A stretch of 64,000 nt of DNA. Origin: Edaphochlamys debaryana (taxonomy: Eukaryota > Chlorophyta > Chlorophyceae > Chlamydomonadales). The notes under the pieces were generated by a model, which was not told where the DNA came from, made no database searches, and was given only the letters and a program-made list of their open reading frames with translations. Each line of letters begins with the position of its first letter. Positions within the stretch are counted from its first letter, which is position 1. The translations under genes and the position numbers were made by a program. Positions 1 through 11,616 of this stretch are shown here, one piece after another. The stretch lies in assembly GCA_016858145.1 (NCBI GenBank), contig JAEHOE010000005.1, forward strand, positions 1,426,001-1,490,000. The letters run 5' to 3'.

Positions 1-1487
1 TCTAATTCGTGTTCATAAGCAGCCCAGCAGCCAGGAGCTGCAAGTCGCACGCACCTGCTCTGTCAAGGCCGCTGTCAGCTGCCATGCTGAGAACGCCAGA
101 ACCGCCAGAACCGATAGGCAGAGTTGTTGTCTCATGACGCTCCTCCTTTGTGACAGCGCTGTCTGAGCAAGCGGGCACGCTAGGGCCCCGTCCAATTCGT
201 GCATTTCGGGGCCAACTGTGTCTGCTCTGCGTTGCTACAAGATTGGGCCTCGCTGGTCGTGTGGAGCGAATAATGAGTGCTCCTCGGCACTGGGCGTGGG
301 CTTGCGAGGCGGAGGTACGGGCGCGCCGTGTATGTAGCGCAACCGTCCTCGCGGTGCAGCCCGACCACGATACGCGCTGTAAGCGCAGCTCGGGGCACGA
401 ACCTGATGGCTGATGGATGGTAATTTCACGCTGCTACCCGCATCTTCATAAGTGCGAAGGCTGCGTGTGTTGCCCGGCGCGCGGCGCGTCGACGGAGCGG
501 GGCCAGGCTGCCAGAGGCAGTCGGCCCTGTCGGACTCTCGCCTGGGGAAACTCTGGCACGCCCACCACTCACAGCAGTCTCCTTACACCGGCCAACACGC
601 GCCCCAGGCGAGCATCCGTGGGACAGACCGGATCAGGAGCCCACACAAGGCCTGGCCTAGCCCCGCCCCGCCCTGTCTCTAGCCCCGTCCCCCGAACCCT
701 CCCCCGCCCCTTAATTGTCGGATGTGCCTCCCACTTCCAGTCTGTTACTCGTGGAGTTACCCGAGGCCAAACTTCAACGTCCCCGCACTCTGCCTGCACG
801 TACACATCTGAGCCCTATCCCCCAGCGCCCACCCGCGCCCCAACGCGCATTTCGGCGCACGGGAATGCCACTTGATTGTGTGCATGACAAGCCAAACTTA
901 CCCCACTCAACCATCACGGGGTAATCCTGGAGGGCTGAGCCGCTTGGAAAACTCCACCCCTCAACGTGGGATGTTGGCCCCGTCCGCCCCTTGCAATCAC
1001 ACATATAGAGCCTCACGCATACACTTCAACTGAATCCACACCTTCCAAGCGACTCGCGCATCCACCCACGCACATACACACGCGCACTCCCAGCTTCGTT
1101 ACCATATGCCGTGTCGCGTCAAACGTCACACTGTCCGTATCAAGTAAGGGATGTCTCTCGGTCGAGGAGGGCCTCATGGAACCCTTGTCGCATCCGAGCA
1201 ACGCCTTTCGGCGCCTACCGTCCATCCTAGTCCAAGCTATTCCACTGCAGTCAGCCAAGCCCACTCAGCGCGCCGGCGCCTTCCGCCAGCGCGCGCCTCG
1301 TAGCCCAGAGAGGCATCGCAACGCATCACATTGGGGCGAGCCCAGTCCATGCCTCCGCCGTCGTCGAGCATTTGCCCGGCCACCACCGGTCTGAGCTGCA
1401 TGCCTCCGTCCAACTGTCCCCCGCCCAGAGCTGCCTGAGTGGGCACCCCTCTGCAGAGGCGGCCCACCGACGCAGCCACGTGCGCGC
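1..1487. other. No gene recognised; left-edge sequence and 3' flank of the ankyrin gene
   Basis: I see no convincing coding exon. Open frames here are short, change frame without usable splice sites and match no family I recognise. The right part must contain the 3' untranslated region of the minus-strand ankyrin gene that stops at 1488. A minus-strand TGTAA (read as ttaca near 583) is the type of poly(A) signal used by green algae, but it lies about 900 bases past the stop, so I do not call it. Confidence 0.5.
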
Positions 1488-4400
1488 TCAGCTGATGACG
1501 CAGCAGCCGCCGCCGTGGTCCTCCCCGCGCGCCTCGTCGTTCTCCACCTCGCTGGGCTCGTACCAGATGACGTCATCCGCCCCCGGGTCCCGGAACGCCA
1601 CCACCTTGGCCCAGGGGCTGCGGTACATCATGCCCGGCTCAAACAGGTCCCTGGGGGTGGGAGGGGCGCGGAACAGAATGCGAAGCGGTCAGCGCAGGGG
1701 TGCGGTAGCCGAGTGCCAGGCGTTCAGGCCAGGGGTGCCAAGGCTGCTTTGCAGAGGTAGGCAGGGCCTCGAGAAGCAGCGGCACGAGGGCTGATGGGGC
1801 CGGGGCGGAGGCTTCTCGGTACTTCGCAGTCGGGCCCAAGCTACCGTATGCGCCTGCGCCTGCGCCAGCGGCCCTGCCCCTCCGCCACAACCCCAGTATC
1901 CCTTCCTCTCCGACGCTCCCTTTCCCTTCCCCTGCTCCCCCACTCACGGTCCATCTGGGTCGAGCACGATGAGGTTCTCCGGCATCACCCCCTGCGCCTT
2001 CTTGAACAGCGGCTTGGGCCCGCCCGGGCCGCCGCCGCCCACGGCGCTGGTGCTCTTGAGCGACGAGTGCAGCACGGGCGGGCCGCGCTTGTCAGGGGAG
2101 GCGCCCACGTCCTTACTAAAGTCGGACGACGTGGAGGCGTGGGAGTTCATCTCCTCGCCCAGCGCCCCCGGGCCACCATTGACGCTGGCGCCACCCACGA
2201 CGATACGCGGCGGTGAGGCCAGGCGCACGGGCGCGCCGCCCTGCCCCGCCCCCGAGCCCATGCCCACGCCGATCTGGCTGCCAGAGATCGGGCCGCCAGC
2301 CGTCACCTGCGACGCTGATACGACCGAGCCCACGCGCGCCGAGCCGTCCGGCCCGAGGTGCGACATGTTTCTTACGCTGCTGCGCCGCTGCGGCACTTCG
2401 TACACGTCCAGCTCTTGGAGGAACTTGGCGGCGTGGTTCATGGGCGCGCCGTTGCCGCCGTTGTTGCCGGAGGCGGCGGCGCCGCCGCCGGCGTTGCTGC
2501 CGCCGCCCTGGAGGCCCGCCAGGTTGCCGTTGCTGACGCTGTTGGGCAGGCCCTCCAGGTGCATGGTCAGGTTGTTGCTGCCGTTACCGGCGCGGCCTTG
2601 GGCCGCCACGTCAGCGCTCTGGATGGCGCCGAACCTCGCCACCCCCGCCGCGCCCGCGCCGCCGCCGTCACCGTTGCCCGCGCCGCTGCCGCCGGCCGCC
2701 GCGCCCGAGGTGCTCCCACCGCCGTTCCCGGCCTTGAGCGAGCCGTTCCCGATCGGGCTCCCGAACATTGGCTGCCCGTTGCCCGTGATCGCGGTCGCGT
2801 CAGCACCGTGCCGTACCAGCAGCTCCGCCACGGCCTTCTGTCCGAACTCCATGGCCGCGGAGAGGGCGGTGTAGCCCTCGTAGTTGCGGAGGTTGACGTT
2901 GGCGCCGGAGCGCAGCAGGTGCGACACCACGCCCGTGTAGCCGCCCACGCAGGCCACCATGAGGGGCGTGTAGCTGGGAGGGTGGGGCGGTGGGAGGGCG
3001 GATGAGGGTGGATGAGGGTGGATGAGGGTGGATGAGGAGAATGGAGTGGAGGAGGTCCAAGCATGGCTGCGCCTCGGGCCCAGGGCGTAGTCTACGGCCC
3101 GGTCTTCCTCGCTCCCGCGGAGCTGACGGCATGCTCGCGCCATCTTCCTCCCCATACCTCCTCCCTCCCGCCCCTCACCCTCCCCGTTCACTTCGTCAAG
3201 CAATCACCTCCCCGTTCACCCCCCTGTCCCCAGCCACCCCCCGCCGCTCACCCCTTGAGGTCGGCCTGGTCTATGGACGCCCCCGCCGCCAGCAGCTGCT
3301 CCACCACCTCCTGGTAGCCGCTGCGCGAGGCCAGCAGCAGCGCCGAGATGCCCATGTTGTTGGCGTGGCCCACGGCGGCGCCGGCGCCCAGCAGCCGGGC
3401 CACCACGGCCGTGCTCCCCTGCAGGGCAGGAGCAGGTGGAGGGGGGCGGTTGGAGAGGGCGGTCGAGGTGTAGTCAGAGGGGGGTCAATCCCTTCTCCTG
3501 CCTGCCCCCTATCCTTCTGGCCCCCGGCTGGGTGGCGGCCATCCTTCCTCCCTTCCCCCAGCTTCCCTCCCTCCCTCCCACCCCTCCCCAACCCCCTCTC
3601 CCCCGCACCACCCCCACTCCCTTCCCCCCACCCCGTGCCAGCGCGCACCTGGCTGGCCGCGTACATGAGCGCCGTGAAGCCCAGCTCCCGGTCCGCCGCG
3701 TCCAGGCGGGCGCCCACCGCAATGAGCTCGTCCACGATGGCGGGGTCCGAGTGCACGGAGGCGCGCATCAGCGCCGTCTCGCCGATGTGGTTGCAGGCCT
3801 GCACGTCCACGCCGTGCGACACCAGCGTCTGGACCACGTTGATGGCGCCGGCCGTCGCGGCCTGCGGAAGAGGAGGGGAAGAGGAGGAGGGATGGGTGGA
3901 GGGAGGTGGGGTTGAGGAGAAGGGCGGGTGAAGGATTGGGGATGAAGTGTTCAAGGCATGAAGCCGGAAGGCACAAAGCAGTCGCAAAGCGCCTTTCGTG
4001 CAGTGGAGGGTCGCAGAGCAGTAGCATGGCTCGCGCATCAGTCGAGGGAGCACCCGTCCCTTGTCTGCTGAGCGAGGCATGCAATTGGTCCGCGACATCC
4101 TGCGAAACTTGTGTAGCGCTGAGTGCCTGACTTCAGCACCTCACACGCTGCCTCCTTTGCGCACTCCGTCCCGCCCATTCCCCGCTAGCCCTACGCTCGA
4201 CAACGCCACACCTCCTCCTGTTCAGAGCCACCTACCCTGACTCTTGCGCCCTGCCACCTTTCCCACCCGCCCAGCCCCCCCTCTGACCTCTCCTAGCGGC
4301 TCAACGACCCCAATCCTCCTCCATCTCCTCCCCCAGCCCCCCAACTATACCCCACGCCCACCTCTATGAGCGGCGTCTCTCCGTCGTTATCGGCGATGTT

Positions 4401-7141
4401 GGGGTTGGCCCCCGCCGCCAGCAGCACCTGCACCACGCCCACGCGCCCGCCCCGCACCGCCAGCAGCAGCGCGGTGGAGCCGTCGCGGCGGCGGTGGTTG
4501 ATGTTGGCGCCCTGGGAGGCAGGAGCGGGGGAAAAAGACCGAGGCGGGAGGGGAGGGGTCAGGACAAAATGCTTGGCAATGGAGCAGCGCGAGTAGGCTC
4601 CCAGGCAGGCGTGCGCGCCCCTGCCCCTGCCCATACCCCAGGGCCCCGCTCAGAAACGGACGAAACTCCCGCGTATCGCCACGGCGCCGCGCTTGCCTGT
4701 CGCAGCAGTATGGAGCACACGTTGGCGTGGCCCAGCTCCGCCGCCCGCAGCAGGGGCGTGTTGGCGTGGCTGTCCGCTGCGTTGCAGTTGGCTCCGCGGT
4801 CCAGCAGCATGCGCACGATGTCACCGTGCCCGCCCGCGGCGCAGGCGTGCAGGGGCGTGGAGGACTCGCGGGAGGGCAGGTTGGGGGAGGCGCCCGCGGC
4901 CAGGAGGGCCTGGGGGGAGGGAGGAGGGAGGAGGGGGGAGGGGGGGAGGGGGAGGATGTGGTAAGCGCTCGTGTTTTGAGGTAAACGGGAGGAGGCTGCA
5001 GTGTTCGTAGCGCCAGTGCCAGCCGGTGTGCCGCCGCTCCGCACCGCATGGCACAAAGCGTCGCACAGCCCCCGGCCTTCATCACCCCTTCCGGCCCCAC
5101 CCCGTGCCTGCGCCTCCCCGCCTCTCCCTACACGCTCGCAGCGGCTCTTTCCCTCCATGCACCTCCCTTGCCCTTCCCTTCCCTTTCCCTTCCCTGTACT
5201 CCCCCGCTCTTCCCCGCCCCCCGCAGCCCCCCTGCCCCACCTGCACCACGCCCCGGTGCCCCCCCCTGCAGGCCAGGTACAGGGGCGTGTGGCCGTCCAT
5301 GTTGGGCTCGTCCACGTCCACGTGGTGCGAGCGGGCCAGGTCCATGAGCTTGGACATGATGGGCAGCGAGCCGCGCGTGGCGGCCACGTGGAGCACGCTG
5401 GGGGGGGGCACGGGGAGGCACGTGGGCGGAGGGGTAGGACGTAGGAGGGGGTGTGGACAGCACGGGGGATGCGCTGCACTGGGTACCGTATGCTGTCCTG
5501 GGCTCCGGTCGGCCTGCCCAGTGGAGAACCCCTAGCGTTGGCGTAAAGTTCTAGCGTGCAAGGCTTTCTTGAAGTCGGTGCGCAACATCCTTGCAAGAGC
5601 TGCCCGCGGACTTGTGGAAACGGCCTTCCTCGCAGCACCATCCACTTTTGTAACTTGCGATTGCTTTGCCTCTCTAGCCGACGCCTCTCCGTGCCCAGCA
5701 AGCACCGGCAACACTGGGTTCAGGATCGTCCTCACCTGTTATGCAGCATGTCCCGCTGCGACAGCAGCACCTCGGCCCCCGGTGCCGCCAGCATGGAAGC
5801 CACGGCGGCCTCGTTGCCCGCCTGCACCGCCGCCGTCAGCGCGTGGTACGCCTGCGACGGCCGCGAGGAGCCCACGCGGTTGCGCAGCGCGGGGTTCACG
5901 GCCCCCGCCGCCGCCGCCGCGGGCGCCGACCCTGGCGGCGCTGGCGAGCCGCTGCCGCTGCTGCTGCCCGTCGCCGCCAGCGCGGGCCCTGCTGGCGCCA
6001 CGGCCGCGGTCCCGGTCCCCGTGAAGCTGGCCCTTCGGCTGCCCGCCGGCGGCACGCCGCTAAGCAGCAGCGTCCGCATCTCCGGCGTCTGTGCGTATTC
6101 CACGGCGGTCTTGCCGGCCGAGTCCCGGAGGGACATGTCGGCCCCCGCCTGCACCAGCTGCTGCGCCACGGCCGCGGAGCCCGCCACGCAGGCGTGGAAG
6201 ATGGGCGTGCGGCCGGAGGAGTCGGCCTGGTTCACGTTGGCGCCCGAGTCGAGCAGCAGGCGGCAGAGCTGCGCGTTGCCGGTGCGGGCACACCTGGGAG
6301 GGATAGAGGGTGGGCAGAGGGGGGGAGGCGGATGTGAGGGCAGGGGCGGGGAGGCGGGGAGAGGCTGGGGCTGGTTCATGCGGAGGAATGCAGGGCGCGG
6401 GCTGGCGTGAGGGCGAGCGAGGGAGAGCGGAGAGGACGGGGGAAGGGAGCCGCCGGTACGGTACGGTACGGTACGGTACCCACCAGAGGAGCGCGGTGTT
6501 GCCGTGGTTGTCCCGGAGGTGGATGTGCTGCGCCGCGTTGGGTGCGCTGAGCAGCAGCTGCACTACGTCGACCTTCCCGGCGGCGCAGGCGCGCGTTAGG
6601 GCGGTGTGGCCCGAGGAGTTCTGGGCGGCTGCGTCGGCGCCGGCGGCGAGCAGTAGGCGCACGAGCGTAACGCTGCCTTTGGAGGCGGCGAGGATGAGGG
6701 GGGTGTTGAGCTGCAGGGCGGTGCGACGGGGGCGGGAGGGGGGAAAGAGGTCGGGGGCTAGGGCAGAGGCGGTGGGGCAGGGTCGGAGCGAGGGCGAGGG
6801 CGAATAGGTTGGGAGCTGTGTGAGGGGGCGTAGGAGAGGGGACGCGCAATGGCAGGTGATGCGGTTGTGGGCTGGGTCGTTGGCGGTGCGACCGTGCGGA
6901 AGTTGAGCGGGCTGTGCTCTGGCCCATACCCGAGGCACGCTGTTGGGTCGCCCCCCCCCCCGACTGGGTGCGAACCGCCATGGCGTCACCCCACCCCCTC
7001 CGTGGTCGCTACCAAGGCTCGTACCTGGTTGTCGCGCTCGTTTGCGAGGGAGGCATCGCCGTGTGCCAGAGCCTCCTGGACGGCCTCTACCGAGTTGTTG
7101 CGCACAGCATCTAGGAGGGAAATTGTCGTTGTGCCAGGCAT
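1488..7141 (-). CDS. Ankyrin-repeat protein with C-terminal CaaX prenylation motif (996 aa, 10 exons)
   Basis: Exons, 5' to 3': 7025-7141, 6484-6710, 5736-6293, 5241-5397, 4697-4909, 4362-4511, 3649-3861, 3252-3418, 1948-2973, 1488-1650. The start MPGTTTISLLDAV has an in-frame stop nine bases upstream. About 16-17 ankyrin repeats follow (typical units G-TPL--A---G---VV--LL-AGA--N), interrupted by an Ala/Gly/Pro/Ser-rich linker of about 90 residues after the fifth. Introns tend to fall at similar places within repeats. After the last repeat come about 230 Gly/Asn/Ser-rich residues, then a short end reading GGGCCVIS. CVIS is a classic CaaX box expected to be farnesylated; the preceding Cys could be palmitoylated. 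I infer a membrane-anchored scaffold; partners are unknown. The intron between 4697-4909 and 4362-4511 has a GC donor (CAG|GCAAGC). The repeat array is certain, the exact role is not. Confidence 0.88.
2998..3037. repeat. 10-bp tandem repeat (GGATGAGGGT-type), about 4 copies
   Basis: Short tandem array in the ankyrin-gene intron between exons 3252-3418 and 1948-2973. Each unit is about ten bases. It lies some 25 bases from the acceptor of the minus-strand intron. Confidence 0.8.
6455..6479. repeat. Five tandem GGTAC units beside a splice donor
   Basis: Five perfect GGTAC copies. On the coding (minus) strand they begin a few bases into the intron that follows exon 6484-6710, so the intron opens GTGGGTACCGTACC. 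The same CCGTAC core recurs in other introns of the window. Confidence 0.9.
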
Positions 7142-10014
7142 GCCACGCTATCTAGACGCCCAGTTGCTGCGAGCGGCGTCTAAGCGGCCGGCCCAGGCAT
7201 GCCAGGTCCAGTCCAGTCCGCCTTCCGCTGAGCCGACCAAGGCCTCAGGGCCACGTGAGTGGTGTATGTTGCCTCCGCGCTGCGGTCATTAGCGCGATAG
7301 GCGCCCGGACGCCGGGCGTGAAAACAGCGTCCTGCCCACAGCGCGGTGGAAGACGGCCTTCGCTGTCGGCTTTGGGTTGATACAGGCCTCCTTGTAAAGC
7401 GGAGAGAGGCGAAACGGCTTCAAGGGCAGTTGTGAGCTCTGCTGCGAGCTATTCTCGCGCTACATGCCCGCCGCCTAGCGGCTGCCTTTGAACGAATGTG
7501 GATAACTCCCAGTTATTTTGCCAGCGGACAGCGTGCAACAACGCGCAGAGGCGCAGGACGATGTCCTCGATGGGGTGGAGAATTCACCGAGCAGGAATTG
7601 AACAGTGGGTAGGCTATAAGAGTTTTACTTGGGCTATGTGTAAACGCAGTCGCGCTGCGGTCGCGCACTTGCAACTGGATTTGGGGGCGAAAGAGCGAGG
7701 CTCGATTCCCCTCGCAGTGCACCACCACTTCGCCCCCATACCCCGCATACCAACAAGGGAATCTGGGAAACTGGGTTGATGGGCAGTCAGGGTCTGGCGT
7801 GAAGAGCTGGCCGACGTCGGCCAGCCGACCAACCCGCACGAACCCGCACCCGACTGAGTCAATTTCGGTGCCCCCTCCCAAGGCACACAGGATCCAACGT
7901 AGGAGTCTGACTTTATAGTGGACGCCCATGCAAGGCGGGCATTGTCAAGCGGCGTCGTCAGGCGACGGCGCTCGACATGCCGACGTCATGGGACATGCCG
8001 TCCCCCAGTTGAGCAGGGCTGGCGCAGAGGGGAGTGATCACAACGTCACAAGCCTCTAGAGGGAAAGGTTCTGGACTGCTGCCGTTCTGCCGGGTGTGGG
8101 GCCGGCATGGCACATGCATTTCATGCACCGCGTGCAAGTGCAGGGAGTCTGGTAGACGGGTCGCGACGTCTATGAGATTACCATCACAGGCGAAGTCCGC
8201 AAAGTGGCTTCGGGCAGGAAGGGGATGCCGTCGAAGAGGTATTCAGCGTACCGGTCAAGCGCTTTCGCAGTGCGAGCGCACAACCTGAATCGCTGCTCGC
8301 GATGCACTGCGCCAAGGGAGGTACTGATGCGGCTACGAGTTACTCCTGCTTAATACGTGTCTCCGTTTGAAGTAGACAGACGCGACTTCGCAGGGATGGC
8401 ATGCCATCAGGCAGGCCAGGTAGGGGCGCAGCTGCAATCTGGCGGTTGCCGCCTCGCGATACACTTACATATCAATAGTAAGGGCCTTCGAGCACGCGGC
8501 CGCGTCGCTGCTTGCAAGCGTGAACCACACGGTCGTCCCAACAGCAACAACTGCCAGACCGACCCCGTAAAGTTAAGGTGTCGACAGCAACCCGGGGTAG
8601 CTCTGTGGGGCGTCCCCATACAGCAGCACGTAGCCCCCTTGCACCTGGGTAATTGGTGATGGGTATCTAGGTAGTAGTTAGCAAGGAAACATAACTACTC
8701 GAGTGGTGTTGGTGTGGGGCGTGGACGACCGCTCCAGGCACTCTACGCCTCACACGTCGGCATAGCGTCCCGTCAAAGTAAGCCACTGTGCACCACCTTA
8801 AAGATAGATGCACTACTACTCTTGCCATACGACGTCCAAGCCACACACGCTCAGCAGGCCACACAGGAGTACAGCGAAACTGGCATGAAGGGGCCCAGAT
8901 GCTGGCATTCTCGCCAACCTGCACGGCACGATGGCAGCTTAAATACAGCCTTCAAAGCCCCAGCACTTCAAAGCCGCTTGCGTTGGCGTCTTGCCGTGCG
9001 CAACCTTGCGGGCGTGCACCACTCTCGAAACCGGATCATACGTTGTTGCGGCGACCGCCATTCTCTGTCCAGGTATCATCGCATACGGAACCGGGCGAGA
9101 CTCCACGTCGACAGCCCATTCCACTGACACCACCCCTGGCTCCTACACAGCAACGGCGGCCGGCTCTCATGCCTTGGGGTTGGCCCCTCAGTCGAGCAAG
9201 TCGTCACAGTCTGAGGGGCCTATCGCTCAACACCGGCACACGAACCCCACACGCTCGAGATTCTTTGAACCGCCGTAGCAAGATGGGCTCACGAGAGCCC
9301 CTGCCGGTAGCAAAGAGACGGCCCATTAACTCCGAGCCGTGGAACCAAATGCAAACACGAGCACAGAGCGCAGCCTGGCCGCAGCAATGCAGAACAGTGC
9401 ACGCATCCTTCCCCAAGACGGGGTGATCAAGATGAAGGTCTCGCAGTTAGGCCAAAGCAGCCACCCGTAGCTAACCAACCCAGCAGTTTGCCCCTGGCAG
9501 TTCTGACACGGTAGGATCCGCGACACAACAGCAGCCCAGGGACAAGACCGCCCTCCGACCGCATGAGAAAGACCGTCCCCTGCATCCCCACAAGTACCGG
9601 TACGTGCACAGGACCACTCTCGCCCTGCCCCTGCCGCCCCAGCCCATACAGGGCCCCCGGCATCGACCCGTCTCCGCTCTGACCTCTTTTTCCATGCCCC
9701 CGTACTGGTACGTCGCCGCCCCGCACTTAAGTCTCGACCCCGCGGTTTCAGGCAGCCACGCCGAAGCCACCCACCGCATTTCAGGCACGACACGCTTGCG
9801 ACTCGCGACCCAGACTCACGAGCCTTGACGCTCCTCACTCCACACTCCGCCCTCAAAACCCAACAGACGCTCAATGCGAGCTTCGCCGGATGCTTCGCGC
9901 AAGGCGCGGCTCGCCCATGCCAACCCGCCCCCGCCCCCATGCCCTCGCTCCCGCTCCTGGACACCCCCGCCCACACCCCCACCTCCACCATCCGCTTCCG
10001 TCCGGGCCCTGGCC
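7142..10014. other. Intergenic, 2.9 kb; no gene recognised
   Basis: Lies between the start of the ankyrin gene and the stop of the NIN-like gene, both minus strand, so it should hold the ankyrin promoter and the NIN-like 3' UTR. Composition is less GC-skewed than the genes. Open frames (for example 8788-9426 plus) have no domain, no third-position GC bias and no plausible splice partners. One perfect 8-base inverted repeat (AGTAGTTA / TAACTACT) sits at about 8673-8699. I see no other structure. Confidence 0.5.
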
Positions 10015-11585
10015 TCAGCGCGCGGCGAGGTCGTCTCCTAGCAAGTCCATCAGCTCCACGCCCCCGCCCATACCGCTGCTGCGGCTGAACACGTGCATGG
10101 AGCTGCCGCCGCCGCCGCCCGCGCCCGGCAGCATCGCGCCGTTCAGCTGCCCGATGAAGTCCTCCGGCACGTCCGGCAGGTCCGACAGACCGGGCGACAT
10201 CCCCAGGCCGCCAAAGGGCGAGGGCGCTTCGCCGCAGGACATGCGCGGCGCAATGGTGTTGGCGCCCATGTCCATGGCGCTGCCGCCGGCCATGCCGCCG
10301 CCGCCCGGGCCCTGGCCGCCGCACGCCTTGCCCAGGTCCCCGTGGGAGGAGGCCGAGCTCATCCAGGCCATCTCGCCGCCGCCGGCCCCCGGCCCCGTGA
10401 GGCCGTGCATGCCGTTCATGCCCCCCTGCTGCTGCATCTGCTGCTGCTGGTTCATGGCCTGCTGCTGCGCCTGCTGCTGCGCCTGCTGCTGGGCCTGCTG
10501 CTGTTGTTGGTGTTGATGTTGCAGCTGCTGCTGCTGCTGCTGGTGCTGCGCCTGCTGCTGCGCGTGTTGCGCCTGCTGCTGTTGCTGCTGAAACTGCTGT
10601 TGCTGCTGTTGCTGCTGCAGCAGAGCGTGTTGCATGGCGAAGGCGTTGCCCGCGCCCCCGCCCAGCACGGGGTGCAGCATAGCAGCCTGCATCTGCGCGC
10701 CCATCTGGCCATGCATAGCCATGGGCGCCATGCCGGTGGCGCTGGTGCCGTTGGATCCAAGCTGGATCCCGAGCCCGCCCGCCTGGATCCCGGGCTGCAT
10801 CCCCTGCATGCCGGCCAGGCCCATCGGGCCCATGCCGCCGTTCATGCCGCCGATGAGGATGGCGGCGCCCTGGGGCCCGCCTGGGCCCTGCTGGGCCCCC
10901 TGCTGGCCCGCCTGCTGTTGGGCCAGCAGCTGCTGCAGGCTGTAACCGCCAAACAGCCCGGGCTGCGGCATACCCGGCTGCTGCTGCATCGCCTGCGGCA
11001 TGCCCGGCTGCGCCACGCCCGGCGCCAGCTGCTGCTGAGCCTGCTGCGCCTGGCCCGCGGCCTGCTGCGCGCTGAGGCCCGCCAGCAGCGCAGCCTGGTG
11101 CATGGCAGCCATGTTGGACGGCACAGACACGGACTGGAGCGTGCCGTTGACCATCATCTGGATGACCACCGGCGCACCGCCGCCGTTGCCGTTGGCGGCG
11201 GCCGTAGCTGCCGCCAGCTGCTGCTGCAGGATCAGCTGCGTGGCCTGCTGGATCGCGACTGGATCGGGTTTCTTGACGGGCTTGGGCTTGGGCGCGGCCG
11301 TGGGCGCGCCGCCGGCGGCAACCACCGCGTTCTGGACCAGCGCGGGCGGGGGCGTGCCCGAGTAGCCCATCTGGTTGAGCGCCTTGCTCAGCTTGGCGAT
11401 CTGCCGCCGGGGCCAGCGCTTGATGCCGTGCCGCCGGCACGCGCGCTTGAGCGTGGTGGCGCAGATGCCCAGGTTGTTGGCCGCCTCCTTGAGCCCCAGC
11501 CCAAACTGAGCCTGCAGGTCCTCGAAGCGCAGGCGCTTGCCCGCGCCGCCACCCACGCGGTTGTTGTTCCGGTTGCTACCGCCCC

Positions 11586-11616
<31 letters not shown>

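Noticed and set aside
7680..7725. tRNA-like T arm (GGCTCGATTCC) with a six-base stem
   Set aside because: No A box, anticodon arm or acceptor stem can be drawn around it, and the flanks do not fold as a cloverleaf.
8788..9426. 212-codon plus-strand open frame
   Set aside because: Composition, lack of third-position GC bias and absence of any domain or splice partner indicate chance.
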